Of a stretch of DNA of 64,000 nucleotides, positions 38,255-47,415 are shown piece by piece. Position numbers and translations under genes: made by a program. Below the pieces are notes generated by a model. That model ran no database searches. It had not been told where the DNA came from and saw only the letters and a list, made by a program, of their open reading frames with translations. This DNA comes from Halomonas alkaliantarctica (lineage in GTDB: Bacteria; Pseudomonadota; Gammaproteobacteria; Pseudomonadales; Halomonadaceae), in the NCBI RefSeq assembly GCF_029854215.1, contig NZ_CP122961.1, positions 2,914,001 to 2,978,000 on the forward strand, written 5' to 3'. Position 1 is the first letter of the stretch; every line of letters begins with the position of its first letter.

Positions 38255-40207
38255 ATGGATACCCTTGAAAGTAATAAAATTGTTGAAAAATATTCGGAAG
38301 ATTCGGGTAAGCGTCAGCTAACGGGCTTCTGGTTTTTAGTGATGCGTCTAATCGCGGTGGCGATGGCGGTTTTCCACCTCTACGCTGCAATAACCGGGGC
38401 AGTGAATACCCAAAACGCCATTCACCTGCTATTCGCACTACCGTTAATTTTCTTGGGCTACTCCTGTCGCGCAAAGGATAACCAGCGTCTCCCCTGGTTT
38501 GATGTCATTCCGGTAGTGCTTGCGGTCGCAGTGAGCGGCTATTACATCATGCAGTTTGATCGCATTATTTATGAGCTTGGCTATCTAATGCCGACCACCT
38601 ATGACTTGGTGTTTGGCTTATTGGCAATTCTGCTTCTCCTCGAAGCCTGCCGACGTGCCATTGGACTAGCGTTCCCTGTCTTGGTACTTATTGCCCTCTC
38701 CTATGCCTATTTTGGTAACCACTTACCTGGTGTTTGGGGTCATGGGGGATTTGGCTGGGCAGACTTGGTGGCCACTTTCTATATGAGCCCGACAGGCATC
38801 TACGGCAGTTTGATGCGTACCTCCTCGACGGTGATTGTGGTGTTCATCATGTTTGGCGCGCTACTGGTAACGACAGGTGGTGGTGATACCTTTATGCGGT
38901 TGTCTAACTCTGTGACGGGCGGTATGGCGGGTGGTCCTGCTAAAGCCGCCACCTTATGTAGCGCCCTGTTTGGTAGCATCAGCGGCAGTACCGCTGCCAA
39001 CGTAGCCACGACAGGCGTATTCACCATTCCTTTGATGAAAAAAAGCGGCTATAGCCCACGCTTTGCTGCAGCCACTGAGGCTTCGGCCTCTACAGGCGGA
39101 CAGATTTTGCCCCCCATTATGGGCGCGGCCGCATTTGTCATGGCCGACGTCATTTCTGTTAGCTATCTCGAAATCATTGGTGCTGCCCTCATTCCAGCGC
39201 TGCTTTTCTATCTCGCCATTTGGATGAGCGTTCACTTTGAAGCGAAGCGCCTGGGGCTCAACCCAATACCTAAAGATCAGCGCCCGACATTACGCGAGGG
39301 CCTGTTCAATATTGAAACGCTGTTGCTACCGATTATCATACTAATCACCATGCTGGTGCTGCGTTATACCCCAACCACGGCTGCCGTGGCCGCTTATTTT
39401 ACCGCGCTGCTGATCTATCTCTTCTCCTGGCGTAGCCCAGGCAGCTTTATGGATCGCTTAAAATCGATCCCTGCTGCCTTGGAAGCAGGCGCCATGACCG
39501 CGGCCATGATCGCAGTTATCATCGGTAGCGTTGCGATTATTGCCTCAGTAATTAGCCTTACCGGTTTAGGCCTGAAAGTCTCATCGGTCATTCTTGTCGT
39601 CAGTGGCGGCGATGTATTGGTCACCCTACTGCTGGCTATGGTCGTCGCGATTATTCTAGGTATGGGCTTACCGACAGTAGCGGCCTATATGCTGGCGGCG
39701 TCTGTGGTGGCCGCAGCATTCATTGAAGCGGGCTTACCCAGTCTTTCAGCGCACCTGTTTATCCTCTACTTTGCGATTCTTTCGGGGGTCACACCACCCG
39801 TTGCGTTAGCGGCTTATATCGGTGGTGCCATTGCTGGTTCACACTGGTTCAAAACTGCCCTGACGGCGACGAAAATCTCCCTTGGGGGTTTCTTGATTCC
39901 CTTTATGTTTATCTACCACCCTCCGCTGCTAGGCAATGGTACTCCGCTTGAAATCGCTCTCGCCGTAGCCTCTGGCGTGGTAGGCATAGTGGCGCTAGCG
40001 GCATCGACAATCGGTTTCTTCTTACGTCCGTGCAGTTGGCTGGAACGCGGACTGTTACTTGCGGCAGCGCTGATGCTGATTAACGGCATGGTGACAACCG
40101 ATGTAGTCGGCATTGCACTTATCGCGGGGCTGTTTGCATGGCAATATCGTTTGAACCGTACTGATAAAATAAGCGCACCGATGCCCAGCAAGGAGCCGAT
40201 TCGATGA
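38255..40207 (+). CDS. TRAP transporter fused permease (DctQ-DctM type)
   Basis: A 650-residue integral membrane protein with about 16 hydrophobic helices. The N-terminal part corresponds to the small 4-TM subunit and the rest to the 12-TM DctM-like large subunit, fused as is usual for TAXI systems. Conserved stretches include GGDTFMRLSNSVTGGMAGGPAKAA, the GSISGSTAANVATTG loop and MGLPTVAAYMLAA. GGAG precedes the ATG. The stop overlaps the next start (ATGA), coupling transport to the dehydrogenase. Confidence 0.94.
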   Translation: MDTLESNKIVEKYSEDSGKRQLTGFWFLVMRLIAVAMAVFHLYAAITGAVNTQNAIHLLFALPLIFLGYSCRAKDNQRLPWFDVIPVVLAVAVSGYYIMQFDRIIYELGYLMPTTYDLVFGLLAILLLLEACRRAIGLAFPVLVLIALSYAYFGNHLPGVWGHGGFGWADLVATFYMSPTGIYGSLMRTSSTVIVVFIMFGALLVTTGGGDTFMRLSNSVTGGMAGGPAKAATLCSALFGSISGSTAANVATTGVFTIPLMKKSGYSPRFAAATEASASTGGQILPPIMGAAAFVMADVISVSYLEIIGAALIPALLFYLAIWMSVHFEAKRLGLNPIPKDQRPTLREGLFNIETLLLPIIILITMLVLRYTPTTAAVAAYFTALLIYLFSWRSPGSFMDRLKSIPAALEAGAMTAAMIAVIIGSVAIIASVISLTGLGLKVSSVILVVSGGDVLVTLLLAMVVAIILGMGLPTVAAYMLAASVVAAAFIEAGLPSLSAHLFILYFAILSGVTPPVALAAYIGGAIAGSHWFKTALTATKISLGGFLIPFMFIYHPPLLGNGTPLEIALAVASGVVGIVALAASTIGFFLRPCSWLERGLLLAAALMLINGMVTTDVVGIALIAGLFAWQYRLNRTDKISAPMPSKEPIR

Positions 40208-41151
40208 AGATTGTCATTGCCGATGATTATCAGGACTGTGTGCGCAGTTTAGACGCTTTCAAGCAGCTAGAAGGCCAAGAGGTAACGGTTTATCACGACA
40301 CGCTTACCGACCTGGACGCATTGAGCGCGCGCTTTCAGGATGCCGAGGCGTTGGTACTCATCCGTGAACGCACGCCTATCACGGCTGCCCTGCTTGAACG
40401 CTTGCCCAACCTGAAAGTCATTAGCCAAACCGGCGGCGGTGCAGCACATGTGGATATGGAGGCTTGCCGCCGCCATGGCGTCACCGTCATGGCGGGCACT
40501 GGCTCACCCTACGCCGCGGCAGAATTGACCTGGTGTTTAGTGCTGGCGGCAATGCGCCATATACCGGCAGAAGTTGAGAACCTGAAAGCGGGTCGTTGGC
40601 AGCGTACCTTAGGCACGGGTCTTAAAGGTCGCACCCTAGGCATTTTTGGCTACGGAAAAATCGGCAGCCTAGTGGCGCGCTATGGTGAGGCGTTTGAAAT
40701 GAACGTGCTGGTATGGGGGCGTGAAGGCACCCGCCAACGCGCTACCGAAGCTGGGTTTGAAGTGGCCAAAAGCCAAATAGACTTTTTCCAGCGTGCGGAT
40801 GTACTCAGCCTGCACTTGCGGCTGAACGACGATACTCGCGGTATTGTCAGCGCCGAATCTCTCGCCCACATGAAACCCACATCTCTGTTGGTAAATACCA
40901 GCCGTGCCCAGTTAGTGGCGCCTGGGGCGCTGGAACAAGCACTAAAAGCCGGGCGACCTGGCCAAGCGGCGGTAGACGTATTCGATGCAGAACCTGTATT
41001 CGAACACTCACTGCTGAAACTGCCCAATCTGGTCGCCACACCGCACCTTGGCTATGTGGAAAAGGATAGCTACGAGCTCTATTTTAGCGATGCGTTTAGC
41101 AATCTATTGGCCTATATCAATGGTCGGCCAGTCAACAATCTAGCGGATTAA
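40204..41151 (+). CDS. D-2-hydroxyacid dehydrogenase family protein
   Basis: A 315-residue member of the NAD-dependent D-isomer hydroxyacid dehydrogenase family (PGDH-like). The nucleotide loop is GIFGYGKIGSLVARYGEAF. The catalytic Arg, Glu and His are in VNTSRAQLVAPG, DVFDAEPVFEH and NLVATPHLGYV. It reduces a 2-oxo acid or oxidises the D-hydroxyacid. It overlaps the TRAP permease gene by four bases, so its substrate is probably the imported acid or a product of it. Confidence 0.92.
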   Translation: MKIVIADDYQDCVRSLDAFKQLEGQEVTVYHDTLTDLDALSARFQDAEALVLIRERTPITAALLERLPNLKVISQTGGGAAHVDMEACRRHGVTVMAGTGSPYAAAELTWCLVLAAMRHIPAEVENLKAGRWQRTLGTGLKGRTLGIFGYGKIGSLVARYGEAFEMNVLVWGREGTRQRATEAGFEVAKSQIDFFQRADVLSLHLRLNDDTRGIVSAESLAHMKPTSLLVNTSRAQLVAPGALEQALKAGRPGQAAVDVFDAEPVFEHSLLKLPNLVATPHLGYVEKDSYELYFSDAFSNLLAYINGRPVNNLAD

Positions 41152-41237
41152 TAGAGCGCGCCAAATGGTGCAGCGAACACCGCCTCTTTGCTAATTGTGC
41201 TAGCCTTATGGGTTCACGAGTAACACAGGGGCCATTA

Positions 41238-41654
41238 ATGCTCACCATTTCTAACAACGTTTCCTTGGCTGATTGGGAGATTGATATTAGCCAGATTCGC
41301 GCCCAAGGCGCGGGCGGCCAGAACGTCAATAAAGTCGCCTCTGCGGTACACCTGCGTTTCGATATTCTTAGTTCAACACTGCCACCGCTCTACAAAGAGC
41401 GCTTAATGGCGCTATCGGATCAGCGTATCAGCAAAGAGGGCGTGGTAATTATTAAAGCCCAGAGCCATCGAAAGCTCGAGCTGAATAAAGAGGATGCGCT
41501 GGCGCGTTTAAAAGAGCTGATACAGAGTGCCACCAAACAGCAAAAAGTACGTCGCGCCACTAAGCCCACCAAAGGTTCACAGCGCCGCCGCGTCGATCAC
41601 AAAACCCGTAAGGGTAAAATTAAATCACTGCGCGGTAAGGTGTCGCCATCTTAA
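41238..41654 (+). CDS. arfB: Alternative ribosome-rescue factor B (peptidyl-tRNA hydrolase ArfB)
   Basis: ArfB (YaeJ) rescues ribosomes stalled without a stop codon. The 138-residue protein has the release-factor GGQ motif (RAQGAGGQNVNKVAS) and a basic C-terminal tail (RATKPTKGSQRRRVDHKTRKGKIKSLRGK) that enters the empty mRNA channel. It lacks the codon-recognition domain of RF1. Start at 41238 with AGGGGCC upstream; an in-frame ATG at 41208 is less likely. Its TAA overlaps the next ATG by one base. Confidence 0.95.
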   Translation: MLTISNNVSLADWEIDISQIRAQGAGGQNVNKVASAVHLRFDILSSTLPPLYKERLMALSDQRISKEGVVIIKAQSHRKLELNKEDALARLKELIQSATKQQKVRRATKPTKGSQRRRVDHKTRKGKIKSLRGKVSPS

Positions 41655-41854
41655 TGACTAAACTCTCTACATTGCCCACTGCTCGCCCACTCTCGCCCTG
41701 CGTACAAATTTGCCAGATCGAGCCCATTACGTCAGTCTGCCACGGCTGTGGTCGAACGCTGGACGAAATTGCGGGCTGGGGTAGCATGACCGAGGCCGAA
41801 AAAGCCCCGGTGTGGGAACGTCTGGAAAGCGAAGGTTACGTGTCTGTCAGCTAG
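41654..41854 (+). CDS. DUF1289 family small Cys-rich protein
   Basis: A 66-residue protein with the DUF1289 pattern SPCVQICQIEPITSVCHGCGRTLDEIAGWGSMTEAEK, whose four Cys (CxxxC..CxxC) probably bind a metal or Fe-S centre. Function unknown. It is coupled to arfB by a TAATG overlap. Confidence 0.9.
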   Translation: MTKLSTLPTARPLSPCVQICQIEPITSVCHGCGRTLDEIAGWGSMTEAEKAPVWERLESEGYVSVS

Positions 41855-41886
41855 GTTTCTGCCGCGTCACTATGGCTCAAGTGATA

Positions 41887-42951
41887 CTATGTCTCAACTG
41901 ATAGTGCTTTCGGCTGGTGGCGGTCGCTTAATATATGGTGTAGTTCACCGCAGGCTACCATTGGATCGTCACAGTTGATAACAATCTCCGAGCGGGCCAA
42001 CACGTAGCTCCGGCCGGTAATGGTGTTCTCCACCACTTGGTAAGCGCCCTCCTGATGGGTACCGACGAAGGTACCGATAAACCCTGTCTCCCGCAGTGAA
42101 ACGGTCTCTAGCTTATCGCCCAGGTTGAGCCGCCCTTCGTAGTTCATCAACGCCAAGCGTGCCGAGGTACCGGTTCCCGTTGTGCTGCGGCAAATAACGC
42201 CTGGATGCACATAGGTGGTCGAGCGTGAGCGTATATAACCTTCCGTTACTTGCTCTTCAGGCCCCATAAAGTGCAAAAATGGTAGCGGCCCTACATCGCC
42301 CAGGGTGTAGTGGGAAAAGCCCCTTTGCGCTTTTATTGCTTCGACAATTTTATAGGCACACTCCGAAAGTGCGCGCTCCTCATCACGCACCAGCCTAAAA
42401 CCCAGCTCTGTGGCATCGACCAAGGCGTAAAATCCACCGCTATAGGCGATTGAGTAGGTGACTTGGCCAATCCCAGGCACTTGAATTGTATCGCGATAGG
42501 TATCGATATAGCTGGGCAGGCCGCCACAAGTAATCGACTCCACTACGCCGTTGTGCACCTTCGCTTCGATTTGCACTAAGCCTGCGGGCGCTTCCAGCTT
42601 AAAGCGCTGTATACCCTCCTGCTTGGGCACAATGCCGCTCTCCAACACCGCCGTAGCGGTACACAGCGTGTTGGAGCCGGAGTAAATGGGGTACCCCATC
42701 ACTTCCATAATGATATAGCCCGCTACCGCTTCAGGGTGGCTGGGAGGCACTAATAAATCCACCGACATTTCCGGAATGCCGTAGGGCTCTTCCAGCAGCA
42801 GGCGGCGCAAACCATCGGCATCGTCACGTAGGTACTCCATCTGCTCGCGCACGGTGGCGCCCGGCAGTAGGTCAATACCTCCTGTAACAATACGGCTGAC
42901 ATCACCACCGGCATGGGTATCCATAAGCTGGATCGTGTGGAGGTTATGCAC
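41887..42951 (-). CDS. Proline racemase family protein with both catalytic Cys replaced
   Basis: A 354-residue PF05544 protein starting at GTG. The family includes proline racemase and 4-hydroxyproline epimerase (two catalytic Cys) and trans-3-hydroxyproline dehydratase (Cys plus Thr). Here the first Cys aligns with Ser91 (YSGSNTLCTATAV) and the second with Thr258 (RSTTGTGTSARLALM), so neither racemase thiol is present. An elimination or isomerisation on a hydroxy amino acid is possible. The GTG overlaps the TAG of the upstream MDR dehydrogenase gene, indicating an operon. Confidence 0.88.
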   Translation of the reverse strand: MHNLHTIQLMDTHAGGDVSRIVTGGIDLLPGATVREQMEYLRDDADGLRRLLLEEPYGIPEMSVDLLVPPSHPEAVAGYIIMEVMGYPIYSGSNTLCTATAVLESGIVPKQEGIQRFKLEAPAGLVQIEAKVHNGVVESITCGGLPSYIDTYRDTIQVPGIGQVTYSIAYSGGFYALVDATELGFRLVRDEERALSECAYKIVEAIKAQRGFSHYTLGDVGPLPFLHFMGPEEQVTEGYIRSRSTTYVHPGVICRSTTGTGTSARLALMNYEGRLNLGDKLETVSLRETGFIGTFVGTHQEGAYQVVENTITGRSYVLARSEIVINCDDPMVACGELHHILSDRHQPKALSVET

Positions 42952-44141
42952 TAGCGGCGCTCCTCGGTGGTAGAAGAGGAGTTTTCAAGCGCGAACGGCG
43001 CACCATGAGATGCCCATTGAGCATCGGGAACAAGCACAATTTTGCCCAGGTAGTTGCTGCCCCGATTGACAAAGTAGCGCTCGGCATCATGTAGCTCGGA
43101 GAGCTTAAACGCTGCATGCAGCACCGGCTTCAGTTCACCGCTGCGGATCCAGGCCACCAACTGCTCAGCCTCTTCACGGGTGCCGTGGGAAACGCCAAAT
43201 ATCTGTACTTGATAAAGATATACGCGGGTCCACATCATTTCGCTAAGATTGCCACCACTGGCACCGGCAATGGAGAGGCGCGGGTAACTGTTACGTCCCT
43301 GCATATCGACAATCATGGTGTCGATAAACAGGTTGGTCATCTCGCCACCCACCAAATCCATCACCGCATCAATCGGTTTGCCGCCAGTGGTTTCCAGCAC
43401 CCGGTCAACAAACGTCGGCAGGTCGCCACGATCAATCACCGCTTCCGCACCTAGGGCTTTGAGCGCCTCGGCTTTGTCCAACTGGCTGACTGCATATGGA
43501 ATAGCACCCACAATACGGCAGAGCTGAATTAGCGCGGTTCCTACCCCGCCGCTGGCTCCACTAACCAGTACACGTTCGCCAGCACTCACCTTGGCTGCGG
43601 TCATCATGTGGTAAGCGGTCTGATAAGAGCACATGCCCATTGAGGCCAGTTCTGCATCATGCAGTTCAGGGTTAGGCACGTGATAAAACTGATCCGCAGG
43701 CACGGCGATATACTCTGCAAAGCCGCCATCGGCCCCGTGGCCGTAATAATCGGGCGTTAAATTGATATCGCGGCGCCCATCGGCGTAAATATTAAAATCA
43801 AGCAGCCCTCGCTGACCAATGCGCTCGGCGTCAACGCTCTCCCCGACCGCCACTATGCGGCCAGCTACGTCGGCACCTTGAATACGCGGGAAGGTTAAGG
43901 TTGGCGTACCGCCCATGGCAAAGGAGGTAACATCGCCCTTATCCTTGGTGGGATAAAGCCCTTCCCGGGCTTTTCGGTCAGTGTTGTTCTTCGCCGTTGC
44001 GGTCACCTGCACCAGCACTTCGCCCGCCTTTGGCCGCGGCGTGGCGACATCCTGATGATATTCCAGCTTCTCGATACCACCATGTCCGGTCAAAAGCATG
44101 GCAGCCATTGTGATGGGCACCGTGGGTGTCGTCTCGGCCAT
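42951..44141 (-). CDS. Medium-chain (MDR) dehydrogenase/quinone oxidoreductase-like protein
   Basis: A 396-residue MDR protein. GroES-like N-terminal domain (GGIEKLEYHQDVATPRPKAGEVLVQV), Rossmann domain with ERVLVSGASGGVGTALIQL, and FPRIQGADVAGRIVAVGE. No complete structural-zinc Cys cluster is seen, which favours a zinc-independent type. Start at 44141 behind AGGAG; an upstream ATG at 44195 would overlap the nnrU-like gene. It is translationally coupled to the racemase-family gene downstream. Confidence 0.88.
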   Translation of the reverse strand: MAETTPTVPITMAAMLLTGHGGIEKLEYHQDVATPRPKAGEVLVQVTATAKNNTDRKAREGLYPTKDKGDVTSFAMGGTPTLTFPRIQGADVAGRIVAVGESVDAERIGQRGLLDFNIYADGRRDINLTPDYYGHGADGGFAEYIAVPADQFYHVPNPELHDAELASMGMCSYQTAYHMMTAAKVSAGERVLVSGASGGVGTALIQLCRIVGAIPYAVSQLDKAEALKALGAEAVIDRGDLPTFVDRVLETTGGKPIDAVMDLVGGEMTNLFIDTMIVDMQGRNSYPRLSIAGASGGNLSEMMWTRVYLYQVQIFGVSHGTREEAEQLVAWIRSGELKPVLHAAFKLSELHDAERYFVNRGSNYLGKIVLVPDAQWASHGAPFALENSSSTTEERR

Positions 44142-44172
44142 GGAGTGACTCCTATGTTGGGCTAACGCCCGA

Positions 44173-44751
44173 TTAGCTAAAAACAGGGACGCCAATCAGC
44201 ACTGTGTGTAAGTAAAAAGCAAACACCACATACGCTATCAAGCCGACAAGAACGGTAGCAATGGTGGCCATTTTAGATGTTCTGACAGGCGCAGGCGGTG
44301 TAAGGCGGTCGCGCTTTTTGGCAGTTTTAAATGCCAGGATAGCCCAGATAAGAAAGGCAGCAAAAAAGATAATATCGCCCAAGCGACCATTGGCCAGCAG
44401 GTGAGCAAACGCCCAGATTTTAACCGCCAGCATCATTGGATGCCCAAGCTTGGCTTTAATCGCGTTATGGGGAATGTAGGCCGCCACTAGCATAATAAAG
44501 GCGGGCACCATCAGCAGCGCCACCGCATGACGCATTCCCATTGGCGGGTACCAGATATAGATGGGGTCGAGACGCATCTGGCCAAAACCGTAAATAGCTA
44601 TAGCCAAGCCAACGATGGATACCGCTGAATAGGCGACTTTCCAAGTGGTTTCGCCGTGTTTCGCAATCTGACGCTGACGCCAGTTTTCAGCAAAGATACG
44701 TACAGAGTGGCTGCCTAAAAAAATCAGCAGCCCGATAATCATAATCGTCAT
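44173..44751 (-). CDS. NnrU family integral membrane protein
   Basis: A 192-residue protein with six hydrophobic helices, matching the NnrU family (FLGSHSVRIFAENWRQ, YPPMGMRHAVALLMVPAF, GHPMMLAVKIWAFAHLLANG). NnrU was first seen near denitrification genes and is related to isoprenylcysteine methyltransferase-like membrane proteins; function unresolved. It is probably co-transcribed with the MDR and racemase-family genes downstream (gap of about 30 bp). Confidence 0.88.
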   Translation of the reverse strand: MTIMIIGLLIFLGSHSVRIFAENWRQRQIAKHGETTWKVAYSAVSIVGLAIAIYGFGQMRLDPIYIWYPPMGMRHAVALLMVPAFIMLVAAYIPHNAIKAKLGHPMMLAVKIWAFAHLLANGRLGDIIFFAAFLIWAILAFKTAKKRDRLTPPAPVRTSKMATIATVLVGLIAYVVFAFYLHTVLIGVPVFS

Positions 44752-44902
44752 GAAACAACTCCCGGTAAAAACGCTAGTCGACGGCTTTATGCCTTATAGT
44801 CTTGGTCGCTGGAGAGGATGCCACACTAAGCCGTCAAGCACCTACGCATGCGTCAACTTTTCGTTTCTGGCGGGTCATTCCCTGTCGCAGCGAAAACCAG
44901 CC

Positions 44903-44954
44903 CTTAATACCAGTTCTTAAAACCAATTCTTAAAACCAGCTCTTAAAACCAGTG
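44903..44954 (-). repeat. 13-bp tandem repeat, four units, spanning the corA stop codon
   Basis: On the plus strand the units CTTAATACCAGTT, CTTAAAACCAATT, CTTAAAACCAGCT and CTTAAAACCAGTG start at 44903, 44916, 44929 and 44942. The last unit holds the final Trp-Phe codons and TAA of corA on the minus strand, and each earlier unit repeats a Trp/Phe/stop-like string downstream of the gene. Confidence 0.9.
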
Positions 44955-45911
44955 CTTGCGCTTAAACAGCCAAATCAACACCCCACCAATGCCCAGCATG
45001 GCACCCCATACGAAGAAGTAGCCATATTCATACCGCAGCTCGGGCATATTTTCGAAGTTCATGCCGTAAATACCGGCGATAAACGTTAATGGTACAAAGA
45101 TGGCGGTAATGACGGTAAGAACACGCATGGTGATATTGAGCTGATGCGATGAAATAGAGATATAGCCATCGATTAAGTCGCCGCAAATATCGTAGTACAT
45201 CTGGGTCAAGGTATAGAGACGTTCAAAGCGGTCCGCGACATCATTAATAGCGTGCAGCGTTTCACTCTCCTCCCGCGGCAGATGCTCGTAGTCATAAGCC
45301 GTCAGTTCTTGGGTAATACCCTTGTGATAGCTAAAGATGCGGCGCATTTTAACCAGCCGAGAACGGTAAGTAATGATCTTACGCATTAGCGTATCATTAC
45401 CGTTCTCTAATAACTCATCTTCCAGATCGCTTAACGCCGTTTCAAATTCGAGCAGGCTATCGATATAAAAGCCCGCCGAAATATACATTACACGCAGCGC
45501 GACGTGTTCCGGCGAGTGGGCCAGTAGCGCTTTACCCTGCTCGTTGAATAGCCGTTCTATAGAGAGCGCTTGGCCGGGGTGCAGCGTGACCAAGAAACGT
45601 TCACCCACAAAAAAACAGACCTGCTGAGGTAGATAGTTCAGTTCAGCATCGAAGGAGGAGATGCCGCGATAAATAATCAGCGTATGGTTGTCAAACTCTT
45701 CAATTTTAGGCGGATGGCGCTCTTTATGGGCATCTTGAATCGCCATCGGGTGAAACTCAAACGTCTCTAAAATTGCCCGCTCGCTTTGCTGGGACTCCCC
45801 CTGCATATCGATCCAGATATGGCTACCAGGCGAAGATTGCCACGCTGCTAACAGGCGTTCATCCCCCTCGTGAGTTTCGCCTTCAGGAGTGGTCAGAATA
45901 GTTCGAATCAT
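44943..45911 (-). CDS. corA: CorA family magnesium/cobalt transporter
   Basis: A 322-residue CorA-type divalent cation channel. Long N-terminal cytoplasmic domain, a stalk helix, and two C-terminal membrane helices with the selectivity motif YGMNFENMPEL between them. The short positive tail ends KRKHWF. The family forms pentameric Mg2+ channels; ZntB relatives export zinc, and the choice cannot be settled here. The 3' end is caught up in a 13-bp tandem repeat. Confidence 0.94.
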   Translation of the reverse strand: MIRTILTTPEGETHEGDERLLAAWQSSPGSHIWIDMQGESQQSERAILETFEFHPMAIQDAHKERHPPKIEEFDNHTLIIYRGISSFDAELNYLPQQVCFFVGERFLVTLHPGQALSIERLFNEQGKALLAHSPEHVALRVMYISAGFYIDSLLEFETALSDLEDELLENGNDTLMRKIITYRSRLVKMRRIFSYHKGITQELTAYDYEHLPREESETLHAINDVADRFERLYTLTQMYYDICGDLIDGYISISSHQLNITMRVLTVITAIFVPLTFIAGIYGMNFENMPELRYEYGYFFVWGAMLGIGGVLIWLFKRKHWF

Positions 45912-45935
45912 GGTCGTCCTTGAATATTTCCGGTC

Positions 45936-47375
45936 TTAATAAGCCCTATCTGCAGGTTGGGAAACACTGACTTGGGCTTTTCCAGAGCGTTTGGCTTCAT
46001 ACATAGCTACATCAGCGCGCTTAAGCAGCTCATTGGCTGTCTCGCCGCTCGCGGGTAAATAAACTGCAACGCCGATACTGACACTCACTTGCAACGCTGC
46101 ATTGCCAGCGGCCAGCGGCTCTTGAACGACCTTAACTAATTTATTGGCCAGCGACTCGATTGCCGTGGGCTCACTCCCTTCTAAGAATAAGACGAACTCG
46201 TCCCCGGCCCAGCGTGCTATATAATCGGTTTCGCGTATTGTTTTGCCCAATCTGTCAGCGATCACACGCAGCAACTCATCGCCCACGGCGTGCCCATGGG
46301 CGTCGTTAATCATCTTAAAACCATCTAGGTCCATAAACAAAATGGCTAAGGGTTGCCGAGTGCGTCGAGTACGAGCCATTGCGTCAGGCAAGCGCTCATC
46401 CAAGGCTCGTCGGTTAGGCAGTTTGGTTAATACATCTTCACGGGCCTGCTGATCACGCAGACGTTCTAGCTGCTGTCGCTCGGTAATATCGTGAATAAAG
46501 AGACTTCGCCGCTCACGCCGATCAATCATCAATTTTTTGACGCGCACCTCAACGGCCAGTTCAGTGCCATCATAACGGCGCGCCATAAACTCAAGAGCCG
46601 TCTGGTCTTTAGCATCAGGCAACCCAGCGGGGAAAATCAGCTGTGTGATTGGCTTAGCCAGAGCCGCTTTTCGTGGCCAGCCAAACATCATTTCAGCCGC
46701 TTGATTCCAATCCAAAATAACGTTGTAGGCATCAATGCTGATATAAGCGTCATAGGCAGACTCAATAACTAATTTGAGCTCGTTAGTACGCCGCTCGATT
46801 TGGCTCTCCATGCTTCGGTATAACTCATTGAGCGCTTGCAGAGAGGCGTGGGCATTTTTCTTCTCGAGTACCAGCCGCTCTCGCAGGTGAATTTCATCCG
46901 TGACTATTGCTGCCAAATCTTGCAAGGCCGCTAGCTCATCCTTGCTAATGGCCCGCGGCTTCGTGTCAATAGCGCAGAGTGAACCTAGCACCAAGCCTTG
47001 CAAAGACCGTAGTGGAATACCCACATAAAAACGGATGCCGCTGGGACCAGTCACCAGAGGATTGCAGGCAAAGCGAGAATCTTGACAGGCATCTTCAACA
47101 ATCAATGGCTCAGAGGTAGCCACTGTGTAGGCACAGAAAGCTATGTCGCGGTGCGTCTCACGAAACTCTACGCCTACTCGGGACTTAAACCACTGTCGGT
47201 TCGCATCTATCAATGTCACCGTTGAGATAGGCACATTGAGCAGCCGGGTCACCAATCTGGTGACCCGGTCAAAGGCAGGCTCTTCAGGGGTGTCTAGCAG
47301 CTCAATCTGACGGAGAGCTGCTAGTCGCATCTCTTCGTCAGGTGATATGGGGTGGCTCATTATTGTATTGCCCAT
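45936..47375 (-). CDS. GAF-PAS-GGDEF diguanylate cyclase
   Basis: A 479-residue soluble signalling protein: GAF domain (about 20-170; LLDTPEEPAFDRVTRLVTRLL), coiled linker, PAS domain (about 205-310; LVIESAYDAYISIDAYNVILDWN) and GGDEF domain (about 320-475). The active site reads RWAGDEFVLF, an AGDEF variant usually compatible with activity. The inhibitory I-site RETD is five residues upstream. It should make c-di-GMP with product inhibition. There is no EAL domain. The start may be five codons later, at 47360. Confidence 0.92.
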   Translation of the reverse strand: MGNTIMSHPISPDEEMRLAALRQIELLDTPEEPAFDRVTRLVTRLLNVPISTVTLIDANRQWFKSRVGVEFRETHRDIAFCAYTVATSEPLIVEDACQDSRFACNPLVTGPSGIRFYVGIPLRSLQGLVLGSLCAIDTKPRAISKDELAALQDLAAIVTDEIHLRERLVLEKKNAHASLQALNELYRSMESQIERRTNELKLVIESAYDAYISIDAYNVILDWNQAAEMMFGWPRKAALAKPITQLIFPAGLPDAKDQTALEFMARRYDGTELAVEVRVKKLMIDRRERRSLFIHDITERQQLERLRDQQAREDVLTKLPNRRALDERLPDAMARTRRTRQPLAILFMDLDGFKMINDAHGHAVGDELLRVIADRLGKTIRETDYIARWAGDEFVLFLEGSEPTAIESLANKLVKVVQEPLAAGNAALQVSVSIGVAVYLPASGETANELLKRADVAMYEAKRSGKAQVSVSQPADRAY

Positions 47376-47415
47376 GAGATAGCTATAGTGCTGCCAGCAT
47401 ATCGCGACTAGGCCT

